NCBI GenBank assembly: GCA_018654575.1
Contig: JABILI010000003.1
Span: forward strand, 1 to 64,000
Reading direction: 5' to 3'
Origin: Porticoccaceae bacterium
GTDB lineage: Bacteria > Pseudomonadota > Gammaproteobacteria > Pseudomonadales > Porticoccaceae
Length of the DNA stretch: 64,000 bases
Part shown: one piece after another, positions 29,558 to 36,788 of the stretch
How positions within the stretch are numbered: the first letter of the stretch is position 1
Layout of the letters: the number at the start of each line of letters is the position of its first letter
Translations under genes and position numbers: made by a program
The notes under the pieces: model-generated
What the model saw: the letters and a program-made list of their open reading frames with translations, nothing else
Told to the model about the DNA's origin: nothing
Databases searched by the model: none

Positions 29558-29577
29558 GTAAGTGAATGCTCACTTAC
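29558..29577. promoter_or_regulatory. Perfect 8+4+8 palindrome, operator-like
   Basis: GTAAGTGA and TCACTTAC flank a 4-base spacer, a perfect 20-bp inverted repeat 25 bases after the first acyltransferase. A related element lies after the second (30379-30398, 15 of 20 positions the same). The symmetry and size fit a TetR-type operator; there is no T run, so a terminator is less likely. Confidence 0.55.
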
Positions 29578-29760
29578 AAAACGCAATAAAAATATTCTGG
29601 TACGGTAAAATTCGAGATCTTTGGGCAGTGAGGATGGGTTGACTCATTAGAGTTTAATTTTTAGTCTTGATAAAATAGCCTATCTATTACGTTCATCCGC
29701 ACAAAGCTCGATAAGATACTCTAAGCTAATAAAAATAATAGAAATTGAAAGGCTAGCCGA

Positions 29761-30366
29761 ATGAAGCAACACCAATATTCAGTTCACCCAGATCAAGTAC
29801 CTGCGCATCTTCGTGGAAACCGTGGTCTCCTTAGTCGTTGGCTTGGTCGAACCGTTCTTAATCTTTTTGGGTGGCGTGTGGACGGCGTGATTCCAGATGT
29901 TAAACGGGTGTTGATCATAGCTGCGCCTCACACATCAAACTGGGATTTCGTCTTCGCTATGGCAGCCGTTTTGGGTTTAAACCTACGTATACGTTGGCTT
30001 GGAAAGCACACTATCTTTAAGCCTGGTATTGTCTGGTTTATGGAGTGGCTGGGAGGTATACCGATAAATCGCGCTGACCCAAAGGGTATTGTGGAGAGCG
30101 TTGTAGAGTTGTCGAGAATAGAAGGTGGGGTTGCGCTCGGATTGGCACCAGAAGGAACACGAAAAAAAGTAGTTAGATGGAAAACAGGTTTCTTACGTTT
30201 AGCCAATGACCTGGATTGTGAAATTCTACTGTTTGGCTTTGACTTTCCCGGCAAGCGATTGGTCATTGGCCATCTCTTTCAGCCGACGGGCGATAATGAG
30301 GCAGATTTGGCATTTATAAGGGCCTACTATAAGCAATATATCGGTAAGCATCCGAGTCAAGGGTAG
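29761..30366 (+). CDS. PlsC-like 1-acylglycerol-3-phosphate acyltransferase family protein, copy 2
   Basis: Second tandem copy, also 201 residues, with the same HX4D box (AAPHTSNWDF), WLGGIPINRADP and APEGTRKK motifs. Differences cluster at the first eight residues, the segment before motif III and the C-terminal tail. The duplication is therefore old enough for divergence, but well over half of positions match. It begins 183 bp after the first palindrome and has its own upstream region. Expected to acylate a lysolipid; the specific substrate cannot be told from sequence. Confidence 0.85.
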   Translation: MKQHQYSVHPDQVPAHLRGNRGLLSRWLGRTVLNLFGWRVDGVIPDVKRVLIIAAPHTSNWDFVFAMAAVLGLNLRIRWLGKHTIFKPGIVWFMEWLGGIPINRADPKGIVESVVELSRIEGGVALGLAPEGTRKKVVRWKTGFLRLANDLDCEILLFGFDFPGKRLVIGHLFQPTGDNEADLAFIRAYYKQYIGKHPSQG

Positions 30367-30378
30367 GTCGACACAATA

Positions 30379-30398
30379 ATAAGTAAGTATTCACTTAC
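30379..30398. promoter_or_regulatory. Second copy of the operator-like palindrome
   Basis: Matches the element at 29558 at 15 of 20 positions, with an identical right half TCACTTAC and left half ATAAGTAA. It lies 12 bases after copy 2 and about 210 bases before the AI-2E family gene. Likely binding site of the same dimeric regulator. Confidence 0.45.
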
Positions 30399-30611
30399 AT
30401 AATAGATGTTGACGTCGCTGAAACTGGCGCTCTTCCCCTTATTGTAAAAGACATAACTCGATTGCTCTTACAAACAATACAGTTCATTTTTAGTCTATTA
30501 AGATGAACAATAGAGGTTATGATGGTTCAAAGCCACTAGGTGGTAGTGTTATAGTCGCCAATTAATGCTATTTAACACTTGCAAAACGTTTTTATTAACC
30601 GGAGTAGCCCA

Positions 30612-31685
30612 ATGAATGAACAGACATCCCCATTTTCCCGATTTTTGGTTGTTGCCGCTGCCTTTGTCATTGTAGTGTCGGGACTGAAGATGGCTGGGTC
30701 TCTTTTGGTACCGTTTTTGCTGGCTGTGTTCATCGCGATGATCGTGTCGCCGGTTTTAGGTTGGTTAAAAGGTCTGCGGATCCCATCAGGTATTGCAATT
30801 TTCTTGGTGATTAGCTTGGTTTTAGCCGTCGGCATTATTTTAGCCGCAGTCATTGGCTCATCTGTTGATGATTTTCGTCAAGATAGCCCTGTCTACGCCG
30901 CTAAATTATCGATAATGAGCGAAAATATCCAGCAATGGTTGAGTGCTCGTGGTGTCACCATTGGTGCGGAACAGTGGAGTAGCAGTTTCGACCCTGGCGC
31001 CGTCATGGGGATAGTGGGTAGCACTTTAGCTTCCTTTGGCAATGTCATGACCAATACTCTTATGATTTTGCTCACCGTGATCTTTATTCTTGCCGAAAAT
31101 GTTAGTTTTGGCGAAAAACTTCGCAGTGCCCGAGGCAGTGCTGACTCCCAAGAATGGTTGAGAAAATTTTCTGATAGTGTTCACAGCTATTTAGCTATCA
31201 AAGCGGCTATTAGCTTTTTAACAGGCCTAATCATTTTTGTGTGGTTGAGTATCCTTGGTGTCGACTACGCGATTTTATGGGGCTTGATCGCCTTCTTACT
31301 GAATTTCATACCGACAGTTGGGTCTTTTATTGCAGCAGTACCCGCCGTGCTATTGGCTCTGGTCCAGCTTGGCCCGTTTGAGGCTGGTTTAACTTTGATG
31401 GGCTTTGTTGCCGTCAACCTTATTATGGGCAATGCGGTTGAGCCGCGCTGGATGGGTCGAGGTCTTAACCTATCACCCTTAGTCGTGTTTGTATCTTTGG
31501 TGCTCTGGGGTTGGGTGTTGGGTCCAGTGGGTATGTTATTGTCAATTCCGCTGACCATCATGTTGAAAATCGCCTTAGAAAATCAAGCCGAAACTCGTTG
31601 GATAGGCGTCATGCTCGGCGCAGGTAAGCGTATAAACGCAGATCCAAGTGCAGAGGTGCAATCAACATCAGAGCCTGATGCTTGA
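30612..31685 (+). CDS. AI-2E family transporter (TqsA/PerM-like permease)
   Basis: A 357-residue polytopic membrane protein of family PF01594. It has two N-terminal hydrophobic hairpins (FLVVAAAFVIVVSGLKMAGSLLVPFLLAVFIAMIVSPVLGWL), a cytoplasmic/periplasmic helical middle (about 80-150), and the family signature LLNFIPTVGSFIAAVPAVLLAL with a C-terminal LSPLVVFVSLVLWGWVLGPVGMLLSIPLTIMLK. Members export AI-2 or act as Na+/H+ antiporters; the name does not prove quorum-signal transport. ATG at 30612 follows GGAG. Confidence 0.88.
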   Translation: MNEQTSPFSRFLVVAAAFVIVVSGLKMAGSLLVPFLLAVFIAMIVSPVLGWLKGLRIPSGIAIFLVISLVLAVGIILAAVIGSSVDDFRQDSPVYAAKLSIMSENIQQWLSARGVTIGAEQWSSSFDPGAVMGIVGSTLASFGNVMTNTLMILLTVIFILAENVSFGEKLRSARGSADSQEWLRKFSDSVHSYLAIKAAISFLTGLIIFVWLSILGVDYAILWGLIAFLLNFIPTVGSFIAAVPAVLLALVQLGPFEAGLTLMGFVAVNLIMGNAVEPRWMGRGLNLSPLVVFVSLVLWGWVLGPVGMLLSIPLTIMLKIALENQAETRWIGVMLGAGKRINADPSAEVQSTSEPDA

Positions 31686-31720
31686 TTAAAAAATATAAGA
31701 AATACTAAGGGAGCGTGTTC

Positions 31721-33490
31721 ATGACGGGTGTGGGTCTAAGGTATAAGTTACTACTTTTGTTTCTTTTCTGTGTTGTTTTTGGGTTGGTCGGTTGCGACAG
31801 TCAGCAACAATTAACGACCGCACGCGCTGAAAATACAGGAGGTGTTATTTATCACGGCGGTGATATTGTCACCATGGCCGGCGAATCCCTCAGGCAAATA
31901 GAAGCTGTGGCTGAGCTAGATGGCAAAATTGTTTTTACCGGCACCCTTGCTGACGCTATGCAAAGCTTTGCTAAAGCCAGTAAATTCGACCTAAAAGGTA
32001 AAACCCTAATGCCTGGTTTTATCGAACCTCACGTGCATCCATCTATTGCAGCGCTTGTCCTGCCTAATGAGATTATAGCTCCCTTCGATTGGGTGTTTCC
32101 CAATGTCACCAAGAAAGGGGTCAGAGATCCAACGGGCTATAAGAAACGTCTGGAAGAGAGCATTAACCGCAACAGTGTTAGAGAAAATGCAGATAGCAAT
32201 AGCCTATTTATGATTTGGGGTTATCACCAGCTGTGGCACGGTGACCTTAGTCGCGAACTTCTAAATCGCTTAGCCCCCGACCAGCCAGTGGCAGTTATAC
32301 ATCGGTCGTTTCATGAGATTTTCTTTAATGATAGGGCCATAGAGCTCATAGGTCTTAACGCTGAAGAGTTTAAAGACAATCCTCAAGTTAATTGGGTAAA
32401 AGGCCACTTCTTTGAAAGTGGTTGGATGAATATCGCCCCGAAAGTCGTCCCCTTTTTAGCTGGCTCGCAAAAATATATGCTGGGGCTTGATCTAATGTCG
32501 CAACTCATTCAAAAGAATGGCATCACTACCATTGCTGAACCAGGCTCTGGAACGGACTTTAAAGCAGAATTGGGTCTTTTAAGCCATTATATGGCCCAAC
32601 AGCCACCATTTAATGTTTACCTTATTGCCAGCGGCACCAAACTCTATCGCAGCCTTGGCGACAACCAAAAAGCCATGGACTTGATAGATACGCTGCCGTC
32701 AAAATACAACACCAACAATCTTCAATTCCTTCCTAAGCAAGTTAAGTTATTTGCCGACGGCGCTATTTACTCTCAGTTAATGCAAATGAAAGACGGTTAT
32801 CTAGATGGTCATCATGGCGAGTGGATGACGCCACTTGAGGACTTAACTCAGCAAATAACTGATTACTGGCGCGGTGACTATAAGCTGCACATCCATGCTA
32901 ATGGCGACAAAGGTATACAGCAGGTTATCGACACAGTGGCCGTTTTGCAGGAAAGCGATCCACGTCAAGATCACCGCCTCACCTTGCATCACATGGGTTA
33001 TTTTGACGACCAGCAGGCAGCAAAAATTGCCAATCTAGGTATTGAAGCATCGGTCAACCCGTTTTATCTATGGGCGCTGGCCGATAAATACGCCGAATTT
33101 GGCTTGGGTGAAGAGCGTGCGCACAATCTAGTGCGTATCAAATCTCTAACAGATCGCAACGTGCCCGTCTCCTTTCATTCAGACTTCTCCATGGCGCCCA
33201 TAGAGCCGCTCACTTTAGTTTGGACGGCCGTTAATCGCATTGCCTCAGAAGGCTTAGTCTATTCGGCCGATCAGAAAATAGATGTGTATACCGCTCTAAA
33301 AGGAGTCACCATTAGCGCCGCAAGAACAATAAATTTAGAAAACGAAATTGGCTCTATTGAGGTCGGTAAACAAGCTGATTTTGTTATTTTGAACCAAAAT
33401 CCAATACGGGTAGAGCCTCAAACCATTAAAGACATCAAGGTTTATGCCACTGTTTTTTCGGGCAAGATAAGCATCCCTATTAGTCATTAA
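31721..33490 (+). CDS. Amidohydrolase family 3 lipoprotein (YtcJ-like)
   Basis: A 589-residue metal-dependent hydrolase. A signal peptide ends in the lipobox LVGC with Asp at +2, which in enterics is an inner-membrane retention signal, so periplasmic inner-membrane tethering is inferred. The TIM-barrel amidohydrolase pattern follows: GGDIVTM, the LMPGFIEPHVHPS metal-binding HxH, KLFADGAIYSQ, LHIHANGDKGIQQVID, HHMGYFD, and the late SFHSDFSMAPIEPL. The C-terminal beta-sandwich strand IGSIEVGKQADFVILNQNP also matches. The substrate is unknown. ATG at 31721 follows AAGGGAG; GTG at 31715 is too close to that site. Confidence 0.88.
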   Translation: MTGVGLRYKLLLLFLFCVVFGLVGCDSQQQLTTARAENTGGVIYHGGDIVTMAGESLRQIEAVAELDGKIVFTGTLADAMQSFAKASKFDLKGKTLMPGFIEPHVHPSIAALVLPNEIIAPFDWVFPNVTKKGVRDPTGYKKRLEESINRNSVRENADSNSLFMIWGYHQLWHGDLSRELLNRLAPDQPVAVIHRSFHEIFFNDRAIELIGLNAEEFKDNPQVNWVKGHFFESGWMNIAPKVVPFLAGSQKYMLGLDLMSQLIQKNGITTIAEPGSGTDFKAELGLLSHYMAQQPPFNVYLIASGTKLYRSLGDNQKAMDLIDTLPSKYNTNNLQFLPKQVKLFADGAIYSQLMQMKDGYLDGHHGEWMTPLEDLTQQITDYWRGDYKLHIHANGDKGIQQVIDTVAVLQESDPRQDHRLTLHHMGYFDDQQAAKIANLGIEASVNPFYLWALADKYAEFGLGEERAHNLVRIKSLTDRNVPVSFHSDFSMAPIEPLTLVWTAVNRIASEGLVYSADQKIDVYTALKGVTISAARTINLENEIGSIEVGKQADFVILNQNPIRVEPQTIKDIKVYATVFSGKISIPISH

Positions 33491-33564
33491 GTTGATTAAC
33501 GAATTCAATAAAAACACCTAAAAGTAAAAAGCCCCGGCACCAGCTGAGACTTTTCTAATATAGA

Positions 33565-34257
33565 TTAAAACGTCAAACTTAAACCCATCAGGAACTGCGC
33601 ATTGCCCTCGTGTCCACCGTCAGCGCGCGCGAAATGGGCTGTTTTACCGTAGGGCCTGTCCCAGACTATCCCGACATAAGGGGAGAATAATGGCGAGGCC
33701 TCGTAGGACAATCGCAGTCCAAGCTCCAACTCAGATAAGCCTGAACCGGTACCGGTTTGAATATCATTCTCGCTGTGGAAATTTGCTTTGAGCTTTGCCC
33801 CCAGCAGCAAGGAGGACATGATCTGGTAGCCGCGTTCCACTTCCAGTCGTAGTCCCAACCTGCCGTTGCTTCCCGCGAACAGGGATGTGTCTATTTCCAG
33901 TTCATACGGCGCTTTCCAGGAAACACCAAGTAAAAACCAGTCCCGGCTAGCACCGGGGTTGAGGTCGCCACGCCAGCCCAGGTTGATGCCTACTTTCGAT
34001 GAAAGAGCCTTTGAGTAGTAGGCCCGTAGCTCGTGCCCCTCCAGTCCATCGCTTGTGCGTTTTCCCTCGGAGACCAGATTAAGTTGGTGTGCATCAGTGG
34101 CCAGTGAGAAGTTGCTCGACCAAGCCGTCGACTGATCCTCCTCGAGATATTCCAATTCGTCTAAGGATACGGAGCCCTGTATCTCGTCATTGATCTCAAC
34201 AGCATAGCTTTGTGCGGCTGTCAGGAGTAATACTGTGGTGGTTAATGCGATTTTTAT
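33565..34257 (-). CDS. copB: CopB-type outer-membrane copper resistance protein, apparent ATA start
   Basis: The 230-residue product has a signal peptide (KIALTTTVLLLTAAQSYA) followed directly by the CopB domain. That domain includes LDELEYLEED, HQLNLVSEGKR, YSKALSSKVGINLGWRGDLN, YELEIDTSLFAGSNGRLGLRLEVE, GSGLSELELGLRLSYE and the terminal FSPYVGIVWDRPYGKTAHFAR. CopB is an outer-membrane beta-barrel of copper resistance systems. The Met-rich N-terminal extension of longer CopB proteins is missing. No ATG, GTG or TTG lies at the signal peptide; ATA at 34257 followed by AAA fits best. GTG at 34332 is the nearest standard start. No copA, copC or cusR neighbours exist, and base composition looks more GC-rich than nearby genes, so transfer is possible. 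Confidence 0.75.
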   Translation of the reverse strand: MKIALTTTVLLLTAAQSYAVEINDEIQGSVSLDELEYLEEDQSTAWSSNFSLATDAHQLNLVSEGKRTSDGLEGHELRAYYSKALSSKVGINLGWRGDLNPGASRDWFLLGVSWKAPYELEIDTSLFAGSNGRLGLRLEVERGYQIMSSLLLGAKLKANFHSENDIQTGTGSGLSELELGLRLSYEASPLFSPYVGIVWDRPYGKTAHFARADGGHEGNAQFLMGLSLTF

Positions 34258-34342
34258 GAGAGTGCCTGAGATATTAATGAATAAATTCGGCCTACAATAA
34301 CCTCTTGCCAGATAAACTACAATTAGAGCCACCAAAAAGCGT

Positions 34343-35173
34343 CTAGCTAACCTTTCGCAACCGCATGCATATTTTTGGTGCGGCAGAAAACAAACATGAA
34401 TAGTGTGATAAACCCTGCATCGCCTCAAGCTTAGTCTCACTGGGTATAGATTTGTGGAGTGTGGTCGCCATGGAGAATGGCGACCAATTATCGTCGGTGC
34501 CGTGCCATATCTGCACATTGCTTATGCACGCATCAAAATAACCTAGCCAAGTGACATAGTGTTTTATATCGCGCATGTAGCCCTCAGTGCCAGCTTGAAA
34601 GCAGTGTTTTATCACAGAGGTGATGTAGCTTATAAATTCAGGCTGTTTAATAAGTCCACGATCTTGTCCAGTAGCACTTGCAAAGAGCAGGCGCACAAGC
34701 AACGACGGTGCTAGCATCGCCATCACTTTTTGACAGAAGGTTAATAACTTGAAAAAAACAGGACTTTCCTTGGCCAATGTAAAGACCGATCCACCTGCCA
34801 TATGATCTATAAAGTCTCCCTTGTGCAGGGGAGCAACAGATGAAACTAAGTGGATATTACGAACCTGTTCACGCAAAATTACGCCAACCTCAAGGGCGAC
34901 ATGAGCGCCTATGGAAAAGCCAATGATATCTAATGGCTCGTCGCCAATAATACGCTTAATCTCGCTTGCTATCTGCTGGTAATAACAATCCTGATCCACT
35001 GCGTCTTTTATCGAAAATCTATCTAAGCTGATAATTCTAAGGTTGTGTTCTTGTGCGTGCTTGTCAAACACTGCGCACTCTTTAATAGCACCCGGAACGC
35101 CATGAAAATATACAACTAATGTGCCGGTCTTAGTGCCGTATTCGACAGTCTTCACTAAATACTCCGCATACAT
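34343..35173 (-). CDS. Alpha/beta hydrolase
   Basis: A 276-residue alpha/beta-hydrolase-fold protein without a signal peptide. The oxyanion region is VVYFHGVPG. The nucleophile elbow is GFSIGAH (Ser about 98), the acid is probably in WHGTDDNWSP and the catalytic His in GLSHYS. A helical cap lies between about 125 and 215. The substrate is not predictable. It lies between tRNA-Phe and copB on the minus strand and ends 85 bp before the copB start chosen here. Confidence 0.82.
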   Translation of the reverse strand: MYAEYLVKTVEYGTKTGTLVVYFHGVPGAIKECAVFDKHAQEHNLRIISLDRFSIKDAVDQDCYYQQIASEIKRIIGDEPLDIIGFSIGAHVALEVGVILREQVRNIHLVSSVAPLHKGDFIDHMAGGSVFTLAKESPVFFKLLTFCQKVMAMLAPSLLVRLLFASATGQDRGLIKQPEFISYITSVIKHCFQAGTEGYMRDIKHYVTWLGYFDACISNVQIWHGTDDNWSPFSMATTLHKSIPSETKLEAMQGLSHYSCLFSAAPKICMRLRKVS

Positions 35174-35248
35174 TTGCGATGTTTGGACGATTCAAAATCG
35201 TTAAGATTATTAAATAGTAAGTCCGAAGCAGAATGGTTACAAGAGAAA

Positions 35249-35280
35249 CAAAAAAGCCCCAGCAGTTGCTAAGGCTTTGT
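35249..35280 (-). terminator. Intrinsic terminator after tRNA-Phe
   Basis: On the minus strand AAAGCC-TT-AGC pairs with GCT-GG-GGCTTT around a 4-base loop (two G-U pairs), followed by a T run. It ends the tRNA transcript a few bases after its CCA. Confidence 0.8.
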
Positions 35281-35286
35281 TGATAA

Positions 35287-35362
35287 TGGTGCCCAGACCT
35301 GGAATCGAACCAGGGACACAAGGATTTTCAATCCTTTGCTCTACCAACTGAGCTATCTGGGC
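35287..35362 (-). tRNA. tRNA-Phe (GAA)
   Basis: A 76-nt cloverleaf read on the minus strand. The acceptor stem is GCCCAGA/TCTGGGC with discriminator A and encoded CCA. D arm is AGCTCAGTTGGTAGAGC, anticodon stem AAGGATT..AATCCTT with anticodon GAA, and T arm CCTGGTTCGATTCCAGG. All stems pair. It has its own promoter and terminator. Confidence 0.97.
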
Positions 35363-35397
35363 ATTACAACACTTTGACGCTTGCGCGAGAGGCGCGT

Positions 35398-35426
35398 ATT
35401 AAAGCGTTTGATCTGCTGTTCGTCAA
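35398..35426 (-). promoter_or_regulatory. Sigma-70 promoter of tRNA-Phe
   Basis: On the minus strand TTGACG (35426-35421), a 17-bp spacer and TTTAAT (35403-35398). A GC-rich discriminator (ACGCGCC) follows, typical of stringently controlled stable-RNA promoters. It lies directly before the tRNA gene. Confidence 0.7.
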
Positions 35427-35430
35427 GGAA

Positions 35431-35703
35431 TTATTCGGTCGGTGGGACGTATCCTTCGGCTTGATCCACTTCCTCGCCATTAAAGAACTTTTCTCGCTGT
35501 TCTGAGAGGTAGGTTCGCGCCGATACGTCCATCATATTAAGACGTAATTCATTGATCAGAGTCGTCTGATGAGTCATCCACTCAGCCCAAGCCTCTTTAG
35601 AAATGGTGTTGAATATCTCCTCACCCTTGGGGCCAGGGAAGGGCGGCATATCTAGCCCCGGGAGTTCTTTTTTTAGTTTTCTACATAAAATAGTGCGTGG
35701 CAT
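35431..35703 (-). CDS. yggX: Iron-trafficking / oxidative-damage protection protein YggX
   Basis: A 90-residue cytosolic protein thought to protect iron-sulfur clusters from oxidation. It carries the near-invariant family sequence [27 protein letters not shown] (with the single conserved Cys) and [22 protein letters not shown] and ends YVPPTE. It lies 29 bp after mutY, the conserved pair mutY-yggX; MutY is itself an Fe-S enzyme. Confidence 0.96.
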   Translation of the reverse strand: MPRTILCRKLKKELPGLDMPPFPGPKGEEIFNTISKEAWAEWMTHQTTLINELRLNMMDVSARTYLSEQREKFFNGEEVDQAEGYVPPTE

Positions 35704-35732
35704 AACAACCTCATTTGATAATCATAATATGC

Positions 35733-36788
35733 CTACAGATTAAGGCCGTTGAATAGGGCTTTAATAGGCGCAGGCATGCCTAATGATATAGGCTTTTGTG
35801 GGTTATACCAGACCTGATTGTCTTTCTCACAGACCTTATTTTGAACAATGCCAGCGGTGGCCATAATCACTTGAATGGGCTGATAGTCAAGGTGGAAGTG
35901 GCTAAAGGTATGACGTTTTGCATCTAGCACGCTGTACCCTTGGGAGTTAATGCCAAGTTCCCCTAAAGTCCGGTCAATGTCATCTGTGTTATCACACTGA
36001 GGAAATACCCATAGGCCGCCCCAGATACCCATTGGTTCGTTTTGCTTCAGTAAGAACTCGCCTTTGTCATTATTAATCATAAGGAAGCATGTCTTTTTAA
36101 TCGGAATAGTTTTCTTAGGTTTTTTACCGGGATAGTCTTGAGGGTTACCTTGGTGATAGGCAACGCATGTTTTACTAAGCGGGCAAGCCGGGCAATCAGG
36201 AGATGACCGTGTGCAGAGAGTGGCCCCAAGGTCCATCATTGCCTGAGTATAATCCGCAATTCGCTGGCCTGGGGTGTTGCTTTCGGCAAGGGTCCAGAGC
36301 GTATTCATTACGCCGGTTTTACCGGGCCAACCACTAATGGCGGCAAAGCGCGCCAGTACGCGCTTTACATTGCCATCTAATATGGCAGCTTTTTGATGAA
36401 ATGCGATGGCGCTAATGGCTCCCGCCGTGGAGCGGCCAATGCCGGGCAGCTCACATAGTTGGTCAACCGTACTTGGAAAGTTGCCCTTTAAGTCAGCACT
36501 CACCTGCTGAGCAGTTTTGTGCAGGTTACGAGCGCGAGCATAATAGCCTAAACCCGTCCAATGATGCAGTATTTCGTTTAGCGGTGCGGCAGCTAGATCT
36601 TGAACGCTGGGGAAACTTTTCATGAACCGCAAATAATAAGGAATGACTGTACTTACTTGCGTTTGTTGCAACATGATCTCAGACACCCATACTCGGTAAG
36701 CAGAGATGTCCTGTTGCCAGGGTAGGTGTGTACGACCATGTTGGTCGAACCAATTAAGAACCACTGTCTGAAACTCATTAGGGCTCAC
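35733..36788 (-). CDS. mutY: A/G-specific adenine DNA glycosylase
   Basis: Removes adenine mispaired with 8-oxoguanine. The 351 residues contain WVSEIMLQQTQVSTVIPYY (catalytic Glu in SEIMLQQT), the helix-hairpin-helix LPGIGRSTAGAISAIAF, catalytic Asp in ILDGNVKRVLAR, and the Fe-S cluster CTRSSPDCPACPLSKTC (CX6CX2CX5C). A C-terminal NUDIX-like domain follows with FSHFHLDY. The GTG start at 36788 overlaps the asmA stop by 4 bases. Confidence 0.96.
   Translation of the reverse strand: MSPNEFQTVVLNWFDQHGRTHLPWQQDISAYRVWVSEIMLQQTQVSTVIPYYLRFMKSFPSVQDLAAAPLNEILHHWTGLGYYARARNLHKTAQQVSADLKGNFPSTVDQLCELPGIGRSTAGAISAIAFHQKAAILDGNVKRVLARFAAISGWPGKTGVMNTLWTLAESNTPGQRIADYTQAMMDLGATLCTRSSPDCPACPLSKTCVAYHQGNPQDYPGKKPKKTIPIKKTCFLMINNDKGEFLLKQNEPMGIWGGLWVFPQCDNTDDIDRTLGELGINSQGYSVLDAKRHTFSHFHLDYQPIQVIMATAGIVQNKVCEKDNQVWYNPQKPISLGMPAPIKALFNGLNL

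Noticed and set aside
35130-35321. Small minus-strand frame over tRNA-Phe
   Set aside because: It is the translated tRNA and terminator, not a protein gene.
33500-35362. Genomic island integrated at tRNA-Phe
   Set aside because: No integrase and no duplicated tRNA 3' end near 33500, so an att-site claim is not supported even though copB looks foreign.
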